A stretch of DNA of 64,000 nt, from NCBI GenBank assembly GCA_963697525.1, contig OY969087.1, positions 6,820,001 through 6,884,000 on the forward strand. Reading direction: 5' to 3'. Shown in pieces: positions 8,956 through 17,540 of the stretch. The notes under the pieces were generated by a model. That model was not told the DNA's origin, ran no database searches, and saw nothing but the letters and a program-made list of their open reading frames with translations. The position numbers and the translations under genes were made by a program. Numbering within the stretch: the first letter of the stretch is position 1; every line of letters starts with the position of its first letter. This stretch comes from Bradymonas sp963697525 (GTDB lineage: Bacteria > Myxococcota_A > Bradymonadia > Bradymonadales > Bradymonadaceae).

Positions 8956-9741
8956 ATGACCGACGAACTCGTCATCGTCGAGCGGGACGGCGACATCGCC
9001 ACCGTTCGGCTCAATCGCCCGCACAAATACAACGCCATGAACCAGGCCCTGCTCGACGCCCTGCACCGGGCGATGGACGAGCTGGGCTTCGACGAGTCCA
9101 TCCGCGCGGTGGTGCTCACCGGCGAGGGCCGCGCGTTTTGTGCCGGCGGCGACCTCAAGGCGATCAACGAAGCCGAACCCGACCAGCCCGGCCGCGCCTT
9201 TTGGCGCCTCGCCGGCCGCTTCCACGAGGCCGTCAAAGAGATCCGTTCGATGCCCAAGCCCACCATCGCCGCCATCAACGGCCCGGCGGCCGGCGGTGGA
9301 TTCTCCCTGGCGCTGTCGTGCGACCTGCGCGTGATGGCCGAATCGGCGATCCTCAAGATCGGCTACATCGAAAACGGGCTGAGCATGGACGGCGGCGGCT
9401 CGTTCACCCTGCCGCGGCTGGTGGGCCTGGGCCGCGCGCTGGAGTTGGCGTTGTTGGACGAGAAGATCGACGCCGCCCGCGCGCTCGACCTGGGGCTGGT
9501 CAACCGCGTCGTCGCCGACGACGAACTCGCCGAGGCCACCAACGAGCTCGCCGACCGCCTCGCCGGCATGCCCACCGAGGCGCTGGGACGCGCCAAGCGG
9601 CTCCTCAACGCCTCCTTCGAGAACGGCCTGGAGGCCCAGTTGGAGATGGAGCGCCGCGAGATCAGCGCCGCCGGAAACTCCGAGGAAGGTCGCGAGGGCA
9701 TGACCGCCTTCTTCGAGAAGCGCAAGCCCAACTACCGGTAG
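8956..9741 (+). CDS. Enoyl-CoA hydratase/isomerase (crotonase) family protein
   Basis: 261 residues with crotonase-fold landmarks: F-C-A-G-G-D-L after beta-A, and N-G-P-A-A-G-G-G, the two backbone oxyanion sites. As I align it, the two catalytic glutamates of true enoyl-CoA hydratases are replaced (Ser and Tyr). It may therefore be an isomerase or another crotonase activity. The ATG follows cggagaccgag. It is divergent from the acyl-CoA synthetase and 68 bases upstream of a pirin gene. Confidence 0.85.
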   Translation: MTDELVIVERDGDIATVRLNRPHKYNAMNQALLDALHRAMDELGFDESIRAVVLTGEGRAFCAGGDLKAINEAEPDQPGRAFWRLAGRFHEAVKEIRSMPKPTIAAINGPAAGGGFSLALSCDLRVMAESAILKIGYIENGLSMDGGGSFTLPRLVGLGRALELALLDEKIDAARALDLGLVNRVVADDELAEATNELADRLAGMPTEALGRAKRLLNASFENGLEAQLEMERREISAAGNSEEGREGMTAFFEKRKPNYR

Positions 9742-9809
9742 GCGAAACTTGTGAGCGTTTCGCGCATCGTAAGGCTGCCTCACCAGATAACTCGACCAGG
9801 AAGGAGATC

Positions 9810-10826
9810 ATGAGCAACGATATTGTGTTGGGCGTGGCCAAGCTGGGGACTCCGTGGCAAACGGTGGACCCGTTCTTGTTTTGCATGCACCACGACGACC
9901 ACTACCCGAAGGGCAACGACGAGATGGGCCCGCAGGCGTCCCTCGCCGGGCGCGCGCTGGGTCAGGACTTTTCGGGCAAGGACGGCTGGAGCATGTACCA
10001 CGGGCAGGTCGTCCCCGGCTTCCCGCGCCACCCCCACCGCGGCTTCGAGACGATCACCATCGCCCGGCAGGGGTTTATCGACCACAGCGACTCGCTGGGC
10101 GCCAAGGCGCGTTTTGGCCAGGGCGACGTCCAGTGGATGACCGCCGGCAACGGCGTGGTCCACTCGGAGATGTTTCCGCTGGTCGACCGCGACCACCCCA
10201 ACCCCACCGAGCTGTTCCAGATCTGGCTGAACCTGCCGCGCGAGGACAAGAAGAAGGACGCCTACTTCACGATGTTCTGGCACGAGGACATCCCCCACAA
10301 GACCTTCGAGGACGCGCAGGGCCGCGCCACCGATGTCACCGTGGTGGCCGGCAAACTCGACGACGTCGACCCACTCGCCCCGCCGCCGAGTTCGTGGGCG
10401 GCGCGCGACGACGCCGACATCGCAGTGTGGACCGTCAAGATGCAGCCCGGCGCGACCTGGACGATGCCGGCGGCCTCGCCCGAGACCAACCGCGTGCTGT
10501 ACTTCTTCGCCGGCCACAGCTGCGAAGTCGCCGGCCAGACGGTCGAGCCCGGCCACGCCATCCAGGTGCGCGCCGACGCCGCCTGCCCTGTTCAAAACGG
10601 CGAGGCCGACGGCGAGTTTTTGCTCTTGCAGGGCCGCCCCATTGGCGAGCCCGTCGTCCAGCACGGCCCGTTCGTGATGAACGCCCCCGGCGAGATTCGC
10701 CAGACGATGCTCGACTACCAACGCACCGGCTTTGGCGGCTGGCCGTGGGACTCCGACGCCCCGGTGCACGCGCGTGACGCCGGCCGCTTCGCCGTCCACG
10801 TCGACGGGCGCGAAGAACGGCCGTAG
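9810..10826 (+). CDS. Pirin family protein
   Basis: 338 residues with a bicupin layout. The N-terminal cupin has P-H-P-H-R-G-F-E-T-I, the metal-binding HxH with a downstream H-S-E-M (W-M-T-A-G-N-G-V-V-H-S-E). The C-terminal half has the second beta-barrel and P-I-G-E-P-V-V-Q-H-G-P-F-V-M-N, a pirin hallmark. Bacterial pirins bind iron; some are quercetinases and others redox modulators, so the reaction is open. Excellent ribosome site (aaggagatc). Followed by a hairpin at 10838. Confidence 0.9.
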   Translation: MSNDIVLGVAKLGTPWQTVDPFLFCMHHDDHYPKGNDEMGPQASLAGRALGQDFSGKDGWSMYHGQVVPGFPRHPHRGFETITIARQGFIDHSDSLGAKARFGQGDVQWMTAGNGVVHSEMFPLVDRDHPNPTELFQIWLNLPREDKKKDAYFTMFWHEDIPHKTFEDAQGRATDVTVVAGKLDDVDPLAPPPSSWAARDDADIAVWTVKMQPGATWTMPAASPETNRVLYFFAGHSCEVAGQTVEPGHAIQVRADAACPVQNGEADGEFLLLQGRPIGEPVVQHGPFVMNAPGEIRQTMLDYQRTGFGGWPWDSDAPVHARDAGRFAVHVDGREERP

Positions 10827-10837
10827 GTTGGAGGCTC

Positions 10838-10876
10838 GGCAGTCACGGGCTGTTTCTGTGACAAACCGTGACTGCC
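10838..10876 (+). terminator. 11-bp stem hairpin after the pirin gene
   Basis: GGCAGTCACGG (10838-10848) pairs perfectly with CCGTGACTGCC (10866-10876) around a 17-base loop. It starts 11 bases after the stop. No T-run follows, so it may be an RNA-stabilising hairpin or a rho-assisted terminator, and it is unrelated to the REP core. Confidence 0.55.
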
Positions 10877-10940
10877 GCTGCTGCCAACCGCATCGTATGG
10901 TGGTAGATGATCGTCTCATCCCCCGACGCCGGAGCCTGCG

Positions 10941-11714
10941 ATGACCATCGACCGCCACCATCTCCTCGCCCAAATCAAGACCGCCCTCGAGCCCGATGAG
11001 GGCGCCCTGGCCATGTGGGAGGGCGGCTCGGCCGCCTTCGGCAAGGCCGACCAGTGGTCGGATGTCGACGTCGTGGTCGTCTGCGCGGACGACGCCGTCG
11101 ACGCGGTGTTCGACACCGTCGAAGCCGCGCTCGGCGAGCTCTCACCAATCGATCTCGTGTGGCGAGTGCCGCAGCCGACCTGGCACGGCCACGGCCAACG
11201 CTTCTACAGGCTGAAAGACGCGCCCGACCACCTGCTGGTCGACCTGGTCGTGATGAAGCAAAGTGCCGACTACGCCCGTTTCTTGATCCCCGAGCGCCAC
11301 GGCCGGCCGGTCGTCCAATTCGACAAGGCTGGCCTGGTCAGCGCCGCCCCGCTGGATACCGACGCCTGGCAGGTCAAGCTCGACGATGAGCTGGCCGACC
11401 TGAGGGTGCGCTTTCCCATGTTGCAATGCCTGGTTCGAAAGGAACTGCAGCGTGGCCGGCCCCTCGATGCGCTCAATTATTATTTTGGGTTGACGCTGAC
11501 GCCGCTGTTGCGAGTCTTGGGCATGCGCTACCGCGCCTATCGCTATGATTTCGGCCGTCGCTACACCCGCGACGACTTTCCCGCCGCGGTCGCCGACGAG
11601 GTCGAGGCCCTGCACTTCGTCGCCGACGCCGACGACCTCGCGCAAAAGCACGAGCGGGCCGAAGAGCTATTTTGGCAGACTGTCGACGCTCTCAACCCAA
11701 CGGAAGAACCATGA
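10941..11714 (+). CDS. Nucleotidyltransferase-domain protein
   Basis: 257 residues. The N-terminus has the polymerase-beta-type signature: W-E-G-G-S-A-A-F-G-K followed by W-S-D-V-D-V-V-V, i.e. the G-S loop and the first metal-binding D-x-D. The rest is alpha-helical, as in aminoglycoside-type or minimal nucleotidyltransferases. The substrate is unknown; a small-molecule nucleotidyl transfer is plausible. Its stop overlaps the next start (ATGA at 11711-11714), so the two genes are translationally coupled. Confidence 0.8.
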   Translation: MTIDRHHLLAQIKTALEPDEGALAMWEGGSAAFGKADQWSDVDVVVVCADDAVDAVFDTVEAALGELSPIDLVWRVPQPTWHGHGQRFYRLKDAPDHLLVDLVVMKQSADYARFLIPERHGRPVVQFDKAGLVSAAPLDTDAWQVKLDDELADLRVRFPMLQCLVRKELQRGRPLDALNYYFGLTLTPLLRVLGMRYRAYRYDFGRRYTRDDFPAAVADEVEALHFVADADDLAQKHERAEELFWQTVDALNPTEEP

Positions 11715-12415
11715 GTGAATTGCAGACGATCGACGATGATATCTGGATGGTCGAAGGCCCGAACGTGTCGTTTTACGGGTTTCCCTACCCCACGCGCATG
11801 GTGATCGTGCGCCTGGACGGCGGGCTGTGGGTGTGGTCGCCCATCGAGCTCGACGAGGAGCTCGAGGCGACCGTGCGTGGGCTCGGCGAGGTTCGTTGGG
11901 TCGTCTCGCCGAACAAGCTGCACCACCTGTTCATCCCCGACTGGCTGGAGGCCTTTGACGAGGCGGAGGCGTTCGCGCCCCCCGGGCTGGCCCAAAAGCG
12001 CGACGACATCGACTTCGCCGCCGAGCTGGGCGATGAGGCGCCCGCGGGCTGGGACGGCGTCATCGACCAGATCGTGTTCCGGGGAAGCTCGGTGATGCAG
12101 GAGGTGCTGTTCTTCCACCGCCCGTCGTCGACGTGCCTGGTGGGTGACCTCATCCAGCGCCAGGAACCCGAGCACTACAAGGGCTGGCAACGCGCGGTGA
12201 TGAAGCTCGACGGCATGACCGGCCCCGACGGCTCCACGCCGCGCGAGTGGCGGGCGAGCTTTGTCCACCGCGACCAGGCCCGCGAGGCCCTGGACGCGGC
12301 GATGGCCTGGGAGCCGCGCCGGCTGATCATCGCCCACGGCGAGTGCGCCATGGAGAACGGCGCCGAGGTGCTGCACGACAACCTCGCCTGGGTGGCCAAG
12401 TCCTGGCCGGTATGA
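11711..12415 (+). CDS. DUF4336-like (metallo-beta-lactamase-fold-like) protein
   Basis: 234 residues with no signal peptide. The pattern M-V-I-V-R-L-D-G-G-L-W-V-W-S-P near the front, P-N-K-L-H-H-L in the middle and a late A-H-G-E matches the DUF4336 family, a relative of the metallo-beta-lactamase fold. Function is unknown. Translationally coupled to the nucleotidyltransferase upstream (4-base overlap) and convergent with the next gene, only 12 bases apart. Confidence 0.75.
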   Translation: MSELQTIDDDIWMVEGPNVSFYGFPYPTRMVIVRLDGGLWVWSPIELDEELEATVRGLGEVRWVVSPNKLHHLFIPDWLEAFDEAEAFAPPGLAQKRDDIDFAAELGDEAPAGWDGVIDQIVFRGSSVMQEVLFFHRPSSTCLVGDLIQRQEPEHYKGWQRAVMKLDGMTGPDGSTPREWRASFVHRDQAREALDAAMAWEPRRLIIAHGECAMENGAEVLHDNLAWVAKSWPV

Positions 12416-12427
12416 CTGAAACGCCCG

Positions 12428-13597
12428 CTACTGTTTTGCGGGCGCGTCCGGCGTGGACGGCGCTTGTTTTGGGGCCACATCTTTTGGGGCCACATCCGGC
12501 GTGGACAACTCCACGGGCGCCAGGCCCATCTGCTCGCGGTAGTGCTCGTTGCCCGGGTCGTGCAACCCCCAGTACGGCAGCCGCGTGGTCTTCAGCAGCC
12601 GGAAATCGCTGCCGTCGGAGCGGTGCCAGTGCAAGATGCGGTGGGGCTGGGCCTTCTCGACGTCGTAGGTCACGGTGACGTCGCCGCCCTGGGTGAGCCA
12701 CTTGGGCTTGGCGGGCTCGCCCTTTTTGGCGGGCGCGGAGATGGGGCTCGACGGTTTTTTGTCGACGTAGTGCAGCGTAAAGCGGGTGACCGGCTTGCCC
12801 TCGAACTCGGCGTCCTCGCGCTTAATGGTGGCGTCGACGGGCTTGGAGACGCGGTGCATCGAGCGGCGAAACCAAAGGCTGGGCACGAGCTTTCCGTGCC
12901 AGTCCTTACCCCCGGCAAACGGGCCCTGCAGCTCGCGCAACTGGATGAGCAGCGCGTCCTGGTACAGCGTCCCCGGCGGCGTCTCCACGATATCGCGCTT
13001 GTCGGCCTCGCCGTCGAAATACGAGTGCACCTCCCGAAGCGACTTGTTGGGCCCAGGCCACAATCCCATGAAGAAGTTGCCACACCACTCCTGGGTGGTC
13101 GCGGTGATCTTGACCGGCTGGAAGCGCGGCGTCCCCCAATCCTCGACCGGGGAGAACACGCTGGTGAGCACCGAGTAGGGATAGATGCCGGTCTGAAATT
13201 TGACGGAGTGATTGAGCTTCATCACCGGCACGCGCTCCGTTCCCTTGGCCGTGCCGTCCTTGACCCAGGTTTTGCGGTTCATCGTCTCGGTGACGTAGAC
13301 CAGCGCCACGCGCACCGGGCGCAGGTGGCCGTAGCGCGAGATCTTGCCGCCGTAGCCGGACAGCTCGCCCTTGCCATCGCCCCAATGCTTCCAAAACGCG
13401 TCCGTCGCGCCCGCCTTCGGGTGCTCGGGCAGCTTGGCAAAGCGCCCGTAGATGTCGTTGGCCAGATCCGTGCCTGTCTTATCGGCGTGCTCGGCGGCCG
13501 GCGTCGACTGCGAGGCGCAGCTCGCGGACAACGCGGCACAGGCGGCGAGGACCAGCACGGAAGTTCGGGGCGATTCGAAACGGTTTGTGGAGGTCAT
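12428..13597 (-). CDS. Lipoprotein of an uncharacterised family (often labelled Maf-like)
   Basis: 389 residues; signal helix with lipobox S-A-S-C and a conserved body: W-K-H-W-G-D-G-K-G-E-L-S-G-Y, R-Y-G-H-L-R, V-Y-V-T-E, a F-x-T-G-I-Y-P-Y-S motif, E-W-C-G and H-S-Y-F. I recognise this from a widespread secreted family that is sometimes mislabelled as septum-formation inhibitor; no activity is established. The C-terminal tail contains an in-frame 15-bp tandem duplication (about 12467-12496) coding D-V-A-P-K twice. The start has GAGGA 5 bases upstream. Confidence 0.75.
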   Translation of the reverse strand: MTSTNRFESPRTSVLVLAACAALSASCASQSTPAAEHADKTGTDLANDIYGRFAKLPEHPKAGATDAFWKHWGDGKGELSGYGGKISRYGHLRPVRVALVYVTETMNRKTWVKDGTAKGTERVPVMKLNHSVKFQTGIYPYSVLTSVFSPVEDWGTPRFQPVKITATTQEWCGNFFMGLWPGPNKSLREVHSYFDGEADKRDIVETPPGTLYQDALLIQLRELQGPFAGGKDWHGKLVPSLWFRRSMHRVSKPVDATIKREDAEFEGKPVTRFTLHYVDKKPSSPISAPAKKGEPAKPKWLTQGGDVTVTYDVEKAQPHRILHWHRSDGSDFRLLKTTRLPYWGLHDPGNEHYREQMGLAPVELSTPDVAPKDVAPKQAPSTPDAPAKQ

Positions 13598-13813
13598 GGG
13601 GTCCTCGGCTCTTGGGGCGTGTCTCGTGCTGCGACGAGACGATCGAACGACGATGAGCGACTCGAAGGTTACGCTCGTCGACGCCGTCAGCCAAGGAGAC
13701 CGCGGGATTCAGGCATCAACGACCGGCGAAACGCGGGCCATGCCAGCGGCATCGTCGAGGCTTCGCGGCAAAGACGGCGGGAAAATCAGCCGCCGATGGC
13801 GACGGGAGATTTC

Positions 13814-14260
13814 TCACACACGACTCAAGATGTGGGTTGGATACTTCGTCCCCATTGGAGGAGGCGTGGCCGGGTCGAACCATCCAAGCTCCAGCGCCTC
13901 TCCATCCACCGCCTCGAGGGTGCCCCCGGAAACCTCGCAGGCGAAGACGACGACGCAGTACTCGACAAGGTCCCCATTGGGATAGGTCACGCGGTAGTCC
14001 GGCCCGCCAAAAACTCCCAAAACCCTCGCAGGCACCACTTCGAGGCCCGTCTCCTCGGCCACCTCGCGAACCACCGCCTGAGAGGGTGTTTCGCCAGGTT
14101 CGATGGCGCCGGCCGGCAGGCTCCATTTGCCGTCGGCGCTGTGGCGCATCATCAGCACGCGGCCTTCCCCATTGTGAATGACGGCGGCGACCGACGGCAT
14201 CATCAACAGGTCGTGGCCGACCTTGTCGCGCAGGCGTTTGTAGTAGTCAGACATTCCCAT
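13814..14260 (-). CDS. Nudix hydrolase (third gene of the Nudix-GT2-Nudix operon)
   Basis: 148 residues with a complete Nudix box: G-x5-E-x7-R-E-x2-E-E-x-G (GAIEPGE ... REVAEETGL). Nudix enzymes hydrolyse nucleoside diphosphates linked to other groups, such as nucleotide sugars or oxidised nucleotides. ATG at 14260 has GGAGG at good spacing; a second ATG at 14254 is possible. The gene overlaps the end of the upstream glycosyltransferase by 14 bases, so it is co-translated. Confidence 0.88.
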   Translation of the reverse strand: MGMSDYYKRLRDKVGHDLLMMPSVAAVIHNGEGRVLMMRHSADGKWSLPAGAIEPGETPSQAVVREVAEETGLEVVPARVLGVFGGPDYRVTYPNGDLVEYCVVVFACEVSGGTLEAVDGEALELGWFDPATPPPMGTKYPTHILSRV

Positions 14261-15065
14261 CGGTGCCTCCGTCAGCACGTAGTTTGGCCAAGTCGTCGGC
14301 CCTGACATCGAGCTTGTCTCGAGCGGTAAAGTCAGGATGTGAGCCCCACTTGTCCAGCAGATAGCGCCGCCCGGCGACCTCTGCCTCGCCGTCTTCCCTC
14401 GCCTGGGCGCAAATCCCGTCGGCCCCATCGCCGTGGACCTGACGATAGTCGACCAAGATGGTCGGCACCCAACGTGTCCTGTCGGGGTAGCGAAGCGCGA
14501 CTCGCAGGAAGAAGTCCCAGTCCTCGAGCCAGCGGCAGTTTTCGTCCCAACCGCCAACCGCCTCGGCGATCCCGCGACGATGCATGATGCAGTTGGCATC
14601 GGGGCCATGAAGCTGCCAGATATCGGCGCCCTTGTACTGTCGGCGAGGCTCGTCGAAGCACTCGATGACACGCCACTGGCCACTCGACTCACGCTCCCAG
14701 AAGGTGACGGCCGCGCCGCAATACCACAACATCTCGTCCGGACTTGCCTGCGCGGCGGCCAGCATCTGCTCGAGAAACTCGGCATTCCAGACGTTGTCGG
14801 AGTCCAAGTAAGCAATATATTCGCCGGCCGCACGTTGGAGGCCCAAATTGCGAGCGGCCGATGGACCATAGTTATCCGTTCGCATCGCCGTGATGCGCGG
14901 ATCCCGAAATTCTTCGAGAAGCCGTTGCGTACAGTCGGTCGAACCGTCGTCGACGACGATAAGTTCCCATCGTTGCTCGGTCTGCGCGAGCAGGCCTTGG
15001 ATAGCTCGCCACAGGACATAGGCGCGGTTGTACGTTGGCAATATGACGGAGACCTGGGGTTGCAC
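14247..15065 (-). CDS. GT2 family glycosyltransferase
   Basis: About 272 residues of GT-A fold: V-S-V-I-L-P-T-Y-N-R at the front, V-V-D-D-G-S-T-D, A-R-N-L-G, Y-L-D-S-D-N (metal-binding DxD) and W-L-E-D-W-D-F-F-L, the acceptor-side ED. It transfers a sugar from a nucleotide donor in the cytoplasm. The start is GTG at 15065, two bases after the preceding Nudix stop, with AAGGA upstream. Being placed between two Nudix genes suggests control of the donor or repair of side products (inference). Confidence 0.87.
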   Translation of the reverse strand: MQPQVSVILPTYNRAYVLWRAIQGLLAQTEQRWELIVVDDGSTDCTQRLLEEFRDPRITAMRTDNYGPSAARNLGLQRAAGEYIAYLDSDNVWNAEFLEQMLAAAQASPDEMLWYCGAAVTFWERESSGQWRVIECFDEPRRQYKGADIWQLHGPDANCIMHRRGIAEAVGGWDENCRWLEDWDFFLRVALRYPDRTRWVPTILVDYRQVHGDGADGICAQAREDGEAEVAGRRYLLDKWGSHPDFTARDKLDVRADDLAKLRADGGTDGNV

Positions 15066-15067
15066 GT

Positions 15068-15688
15068 TCAGTCCTTGTGCGCAGTGCTCAGAGAAGCTCG
15101 CAAACTGCTGAGGTTCGACACCAACCACTCCTTTTGTCCGGCAAACAAAGGCACGTCTCGGTGCAACCGGGTCCACCGGACCTCGAAGTCGTGTCCGTCG
15201 GCCCGTTGGATCCACGGCTCGGTGGGCCGAGCCCGCTCGACAAAGAGCACGAAGGTGCGCCGGATGCGATAGGCGAGGGCATCGGCAGGGACTTCCCCCT
15301 CCGTGCACGAGAGCAGCTTCGGCGGCGTGGCGCCAAAGTCGTATATCTCCTCGCAGATCTGGACCACGCCGCGCGCCTCGTCGCGGGCCATGACGCTGAC
15401 CTGGTGGCCGCGCCGAAAGATGCCGGCGTGGCAGTCGATTGTTTCGTGCAGCACCGCGCCCACCGGTCCCAACTGGCTCACCTGCTCACCGAGGACAACA
15501 CCACGACTGGTCACCTCGATGCCCGTCTCCTCCCGCACTTCGCGCTTGGCGGCCTCTACGGGAGCCTCCTCGGGCTCCACCGTGCCCGCGGGAAGTTGGA
15601 TGCCTGCGGTGGGGTGCTTGAAGACGAGGAGGTGGTGCAGCTTCTGTCGCGTGACGACGAAGGCGGTGACTTTGCCTAGCTCGTTCAT
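15068..15688 (-). CDS. Nudix hydrolase (first gene of the Nudix-GT2-Nudix operon)
   Basis: 206 residues. Nudix box G-T-V-E-P-E-E ... R-E-V-R-E-E-T-G-I is intact, and the C-terminal 100 residues are an extra domain without a motif I know. ATG at 15688 is chosen because AGGAG lies 5 bases before it; upstream in-frame ATGs would extend into a duplicated 5' region. First of three tightly linked minus-strand genes. Confidence 0.85.
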   Translation of the reverse strand: MNELGKVTAFVVTRQKLHHLLVFKHPTAGIQLPAGTVEPEEAPVEAAKREVREETGIEVTSRGVVLGEQVSQLGPVGAVLHETIDCHAGIFRRGHQVSVMARDEARGVVQICEEIYDFGATPPKLLSCTEGEVPADALAYRIRRTFVLFVERARPTEPWIQRADGHDFEVRWTRLHRDVPLFAGQKEWLVSNLSSLRASLSTAHKD

Positions 15689-16011
15689 TTCACTCCTCTT
15701 CATACTTGGCGATGCGTCACAAACGTGGCGATGCGTCACAAATCGCCCGCCAGCTCCGCTGCGCTACGCAGGCGGCTACGGTTCGGGATGCCGCCCTTCG
15801 GGCTCCCGGCGATGCGGCAGGTCGAGAGCAGCGAGTCCTCGCACCCAAACGTCCAGACAACTCGCCACGAGCAACTCGGGACGTCGATGGAGCACGGCCC
15901 GCGGACAGCGAGCCCGAAGGGCGTTCGCGGAATTGTAGCCCCCTGCGAAATGGAGCGAAGCGGAATGTAGCTGGGGGACGCCATGGGAGTCGGCGCGCAA
16001 TCACACCTTCC
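15689..16011. other. Gene-free stretch with a duplicated 5' region and hairpins
   Basis: Contains a 19-bp-period direct repeat of tggcgatgcgtcacaaa at 15707-15723 and 15726-15742, just upstream of the Nudix start. Its second copy forms a hairpin with ATCGCC. Further in, CGCCCTTCGGGCTC near 15805 and its complement near 15910 form a long-range inverted repeat. I see no credible reading frame. The promoter of the Nudix operon should be here. Confidence 0.5.
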
Positions 16012-16704
16012 TTACGTGCGGGACTTCGTCTTCTCGACCGGCACAGCCTCCTCCTCGCGCTCGACATCGACGTTCATGTCCAACACGACGTCGTCCTCGC
16101 CGGCGAGTTGGGCCGGTGCGGGCGCGATATCGCCGGCGCGCGCCCGGTTGATGGCGCGGGCGAGCGCGTGCGGGTCGGGCGAGGCGATGACGAATTTGCG
16201 AAGCGCGCCCTTGGGCGTTCGGTAGTGCAGGCGAACGGCGCGACGCCTATCGCCGGGCATGTTGAACGCCCAGGTGCCGTCGAAGATGGAGTAGCGGATG
16301 CCGTAGCCGCCGTACTTGAAGATATTGTATTTGACGGGCTCGCAGCTCTTGATGGACGCCACGGGGATCTTTGGGCCAAACAGCCCGTACTGGACGTGCA
16401 CCGTGTCGGGGCTGACGGCCACGCGAAGCGTGGATAACAGCGACCAGGTGAGCGCGATGATGCCCAACTGGAGCAGCGGCACCCAGATGGGGGCGCCGGG
16501 CACGAAGAACACCGCCACCGGCAGGAGCGAGACGAGCGCAAAGAATAGGTGGACGTACCAGGGGTAGGCGATCTTGTCGCGGTAGAAGACCTCCGGCCCG
16601 CCCATATAACGCGCTTCGTAGGCGTCGGGCTCTCGGCCCCCTGCGGTCACGGCTGGAAGCGCCTCGTCGGCGGGCGATGTCGTCTCTTTGGAATCATCAC
16701 TCAT
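16012..16704 (-). CDS. Membrane protein with a bacterial PH-like domain
   Basis: 230 residues: an acidic cytoplasmic N-terminus, two transmembrane helices (about 50-95, separated by a G-A-P-I-W turn), then a PH-like beta domain (V-A-V-S-P-D-T-V-H-V-Q-Y-G ... K-Y-G-G-Y-G-I-R), and a charged tail rich in Glu. Such two-helix plus PH proteins are common in bacteria and are not functionally assigned. The start at 16704 follows gaggtatcc. Confidence 0.72.
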   Translation of the reverse strand: MSDDSKETTSPADEALPAVTAGGREPDAYEARYMGGPEVFYRDKIAYPWYVHLFFALVSLLPVAVFFVPGAPIWVPLLQLGIIALTWSLLSTLRVAVSPDTVHVQYGLFGPKIPVASIKSCEPVKYNIFKYGGYGIRYSIFDGTWAFNMPGDRRRAVRLHYRTPKGALRKFVIASPDPHALARAINRARAGDIAPAPAQLAGEDDVVLDMNVDVEREEEAVPVEKTKSRT

Positions 16705-16780
16705 AGGATACCTCGCCGCTATGGTGAGCCTCTGGGGCGCCGGGCGCAAGCGCCTTTGGTGCGCGCAGCCGAGCGCGGGC

Positions 16781-17365
16781 TCAGTCGGCCCCGAAGGCCG
16801 TCTGCCAGTCGAAGCTCAGGTGAGCGTTGAGGCCGGTCTCGTAGCGCACGCACTGGGCGAAGTAGTCCACGAAGGGGAAGACGCGAAAGCTGTCCTGCAC
16901 CCATTCGAAGCCGTGGGCCTCGTAGAAGCGGCGCGCGGGGGCGTTTTCGCGCACCACCCAAAGCACGGCGCGCTCATAGCGCGGCGCCAGCCAGGACAGA
17001 GCCACCTCCATGAGCGCCGAGCCCACCCCGCGTCGCCAGGCGTGTGGGTCGACATAAATCGTGTAGATCTCGGCGACGGTGGCCGAGTCGTCGCGGGCGG
17101 GGCCGGCCTGGCAGAAGCCGGCGATGCGCCCGTCGACTTCGGCGACCAGCACCAGGTCCCGGGCGCGTCTGCGCGCGACCACCCAACTCCATTTGATCAG
17201 CGCGCGGCGCACCGACAGGCCGTCGAGCGTATGCGGCGGAAAGATGTCCGCGTAGGCGGCACGCCAGGCGCGCACGTCGACCTGGGCCAACTCGTCGATG
17301 TCGGCGCGCTGCGCCGTGCGCACGATGATGCGCGCCTCAGCGGTGAAGTTCGGGGTGGATGCCAT
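16781..17365 (-). CDS. GNAT family N-acetyltransferase
   Basis: 194 residues with the GNAT core: the acceptor strand Y-T-I-Y-V-D-P-H-A-W followed by R-R-G-V-G-S-A-L-M, the R/Q-x-x-G-x-G/A acetyl-CoA pyrophosphate loop, and a motif B segment N-A-P-A-R-R-F-Y-E-A-H-G-F. It acetylates an unknown amine. ATG at 17365 is preferred; the frame stays open further upstream only because it runs through REP sequence. Confidence 0.85.
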   Translation of the reverse strand: MASTPNFTAEARIIVRTAQRADIDELAQVDVRAWRAAYADIFPPHTLDGLSVRRALIKWSWVVARRRARDLVLVAEVDGRIAGFCQAGPARDDSATVAEIYTIYVDPHAWRRGVGSALMEVALSWLAPRYERAVLWVVRENAPARRFYEAHGFEWVQDSFRVFPFVDYFAQCVRYETGLNAHLSFDWQTAFGAD

Positions 17366-17476
17366 CGGGCCCCTGAGATTGATGCACGACGCCTCGCGGA
17401 CGTCTCCAGTAATCGCTCGACTGATCAACGGACGACGCGCCGGGAAGCTTCCACACAGCGCGTTGTCGCCGGCCAA

Positions 17477-17528
17477 CACGGTGTCAGACACCATGACGAG
17501 CGCCCGCCAACACGGTGTCAGACACCAT
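17477..17528. repeat. Pair of REP palindromes
   Basis: Cores GGTGTCAGACACC at 17480-17492 and 17514-17526, 34 bp apart, each followed by atgacgagcgcc. They lie between the 3' end of the acyltransferase gene and the GNAT gene's 5' end, both on the minus strand. Confidence 0.9.
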
Positions 17529-17540
17529 GACGAGCGCCTG

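Noticed and set aside
9138..9770. Extension of the pirin gene upstream to 9138
   Set aside because: The extra part is an out-of-frame reading of the crotonase gene; the ribosome site aaggag fixes the pirin start at 9810.
16781..17494. Longer GNAT protein starting with M-V-S-D-T
   Set aside because: The M-V-S-D-T start found in several frames is only the translation of the REP palindrome; the domain begins after the ATG at 17365.
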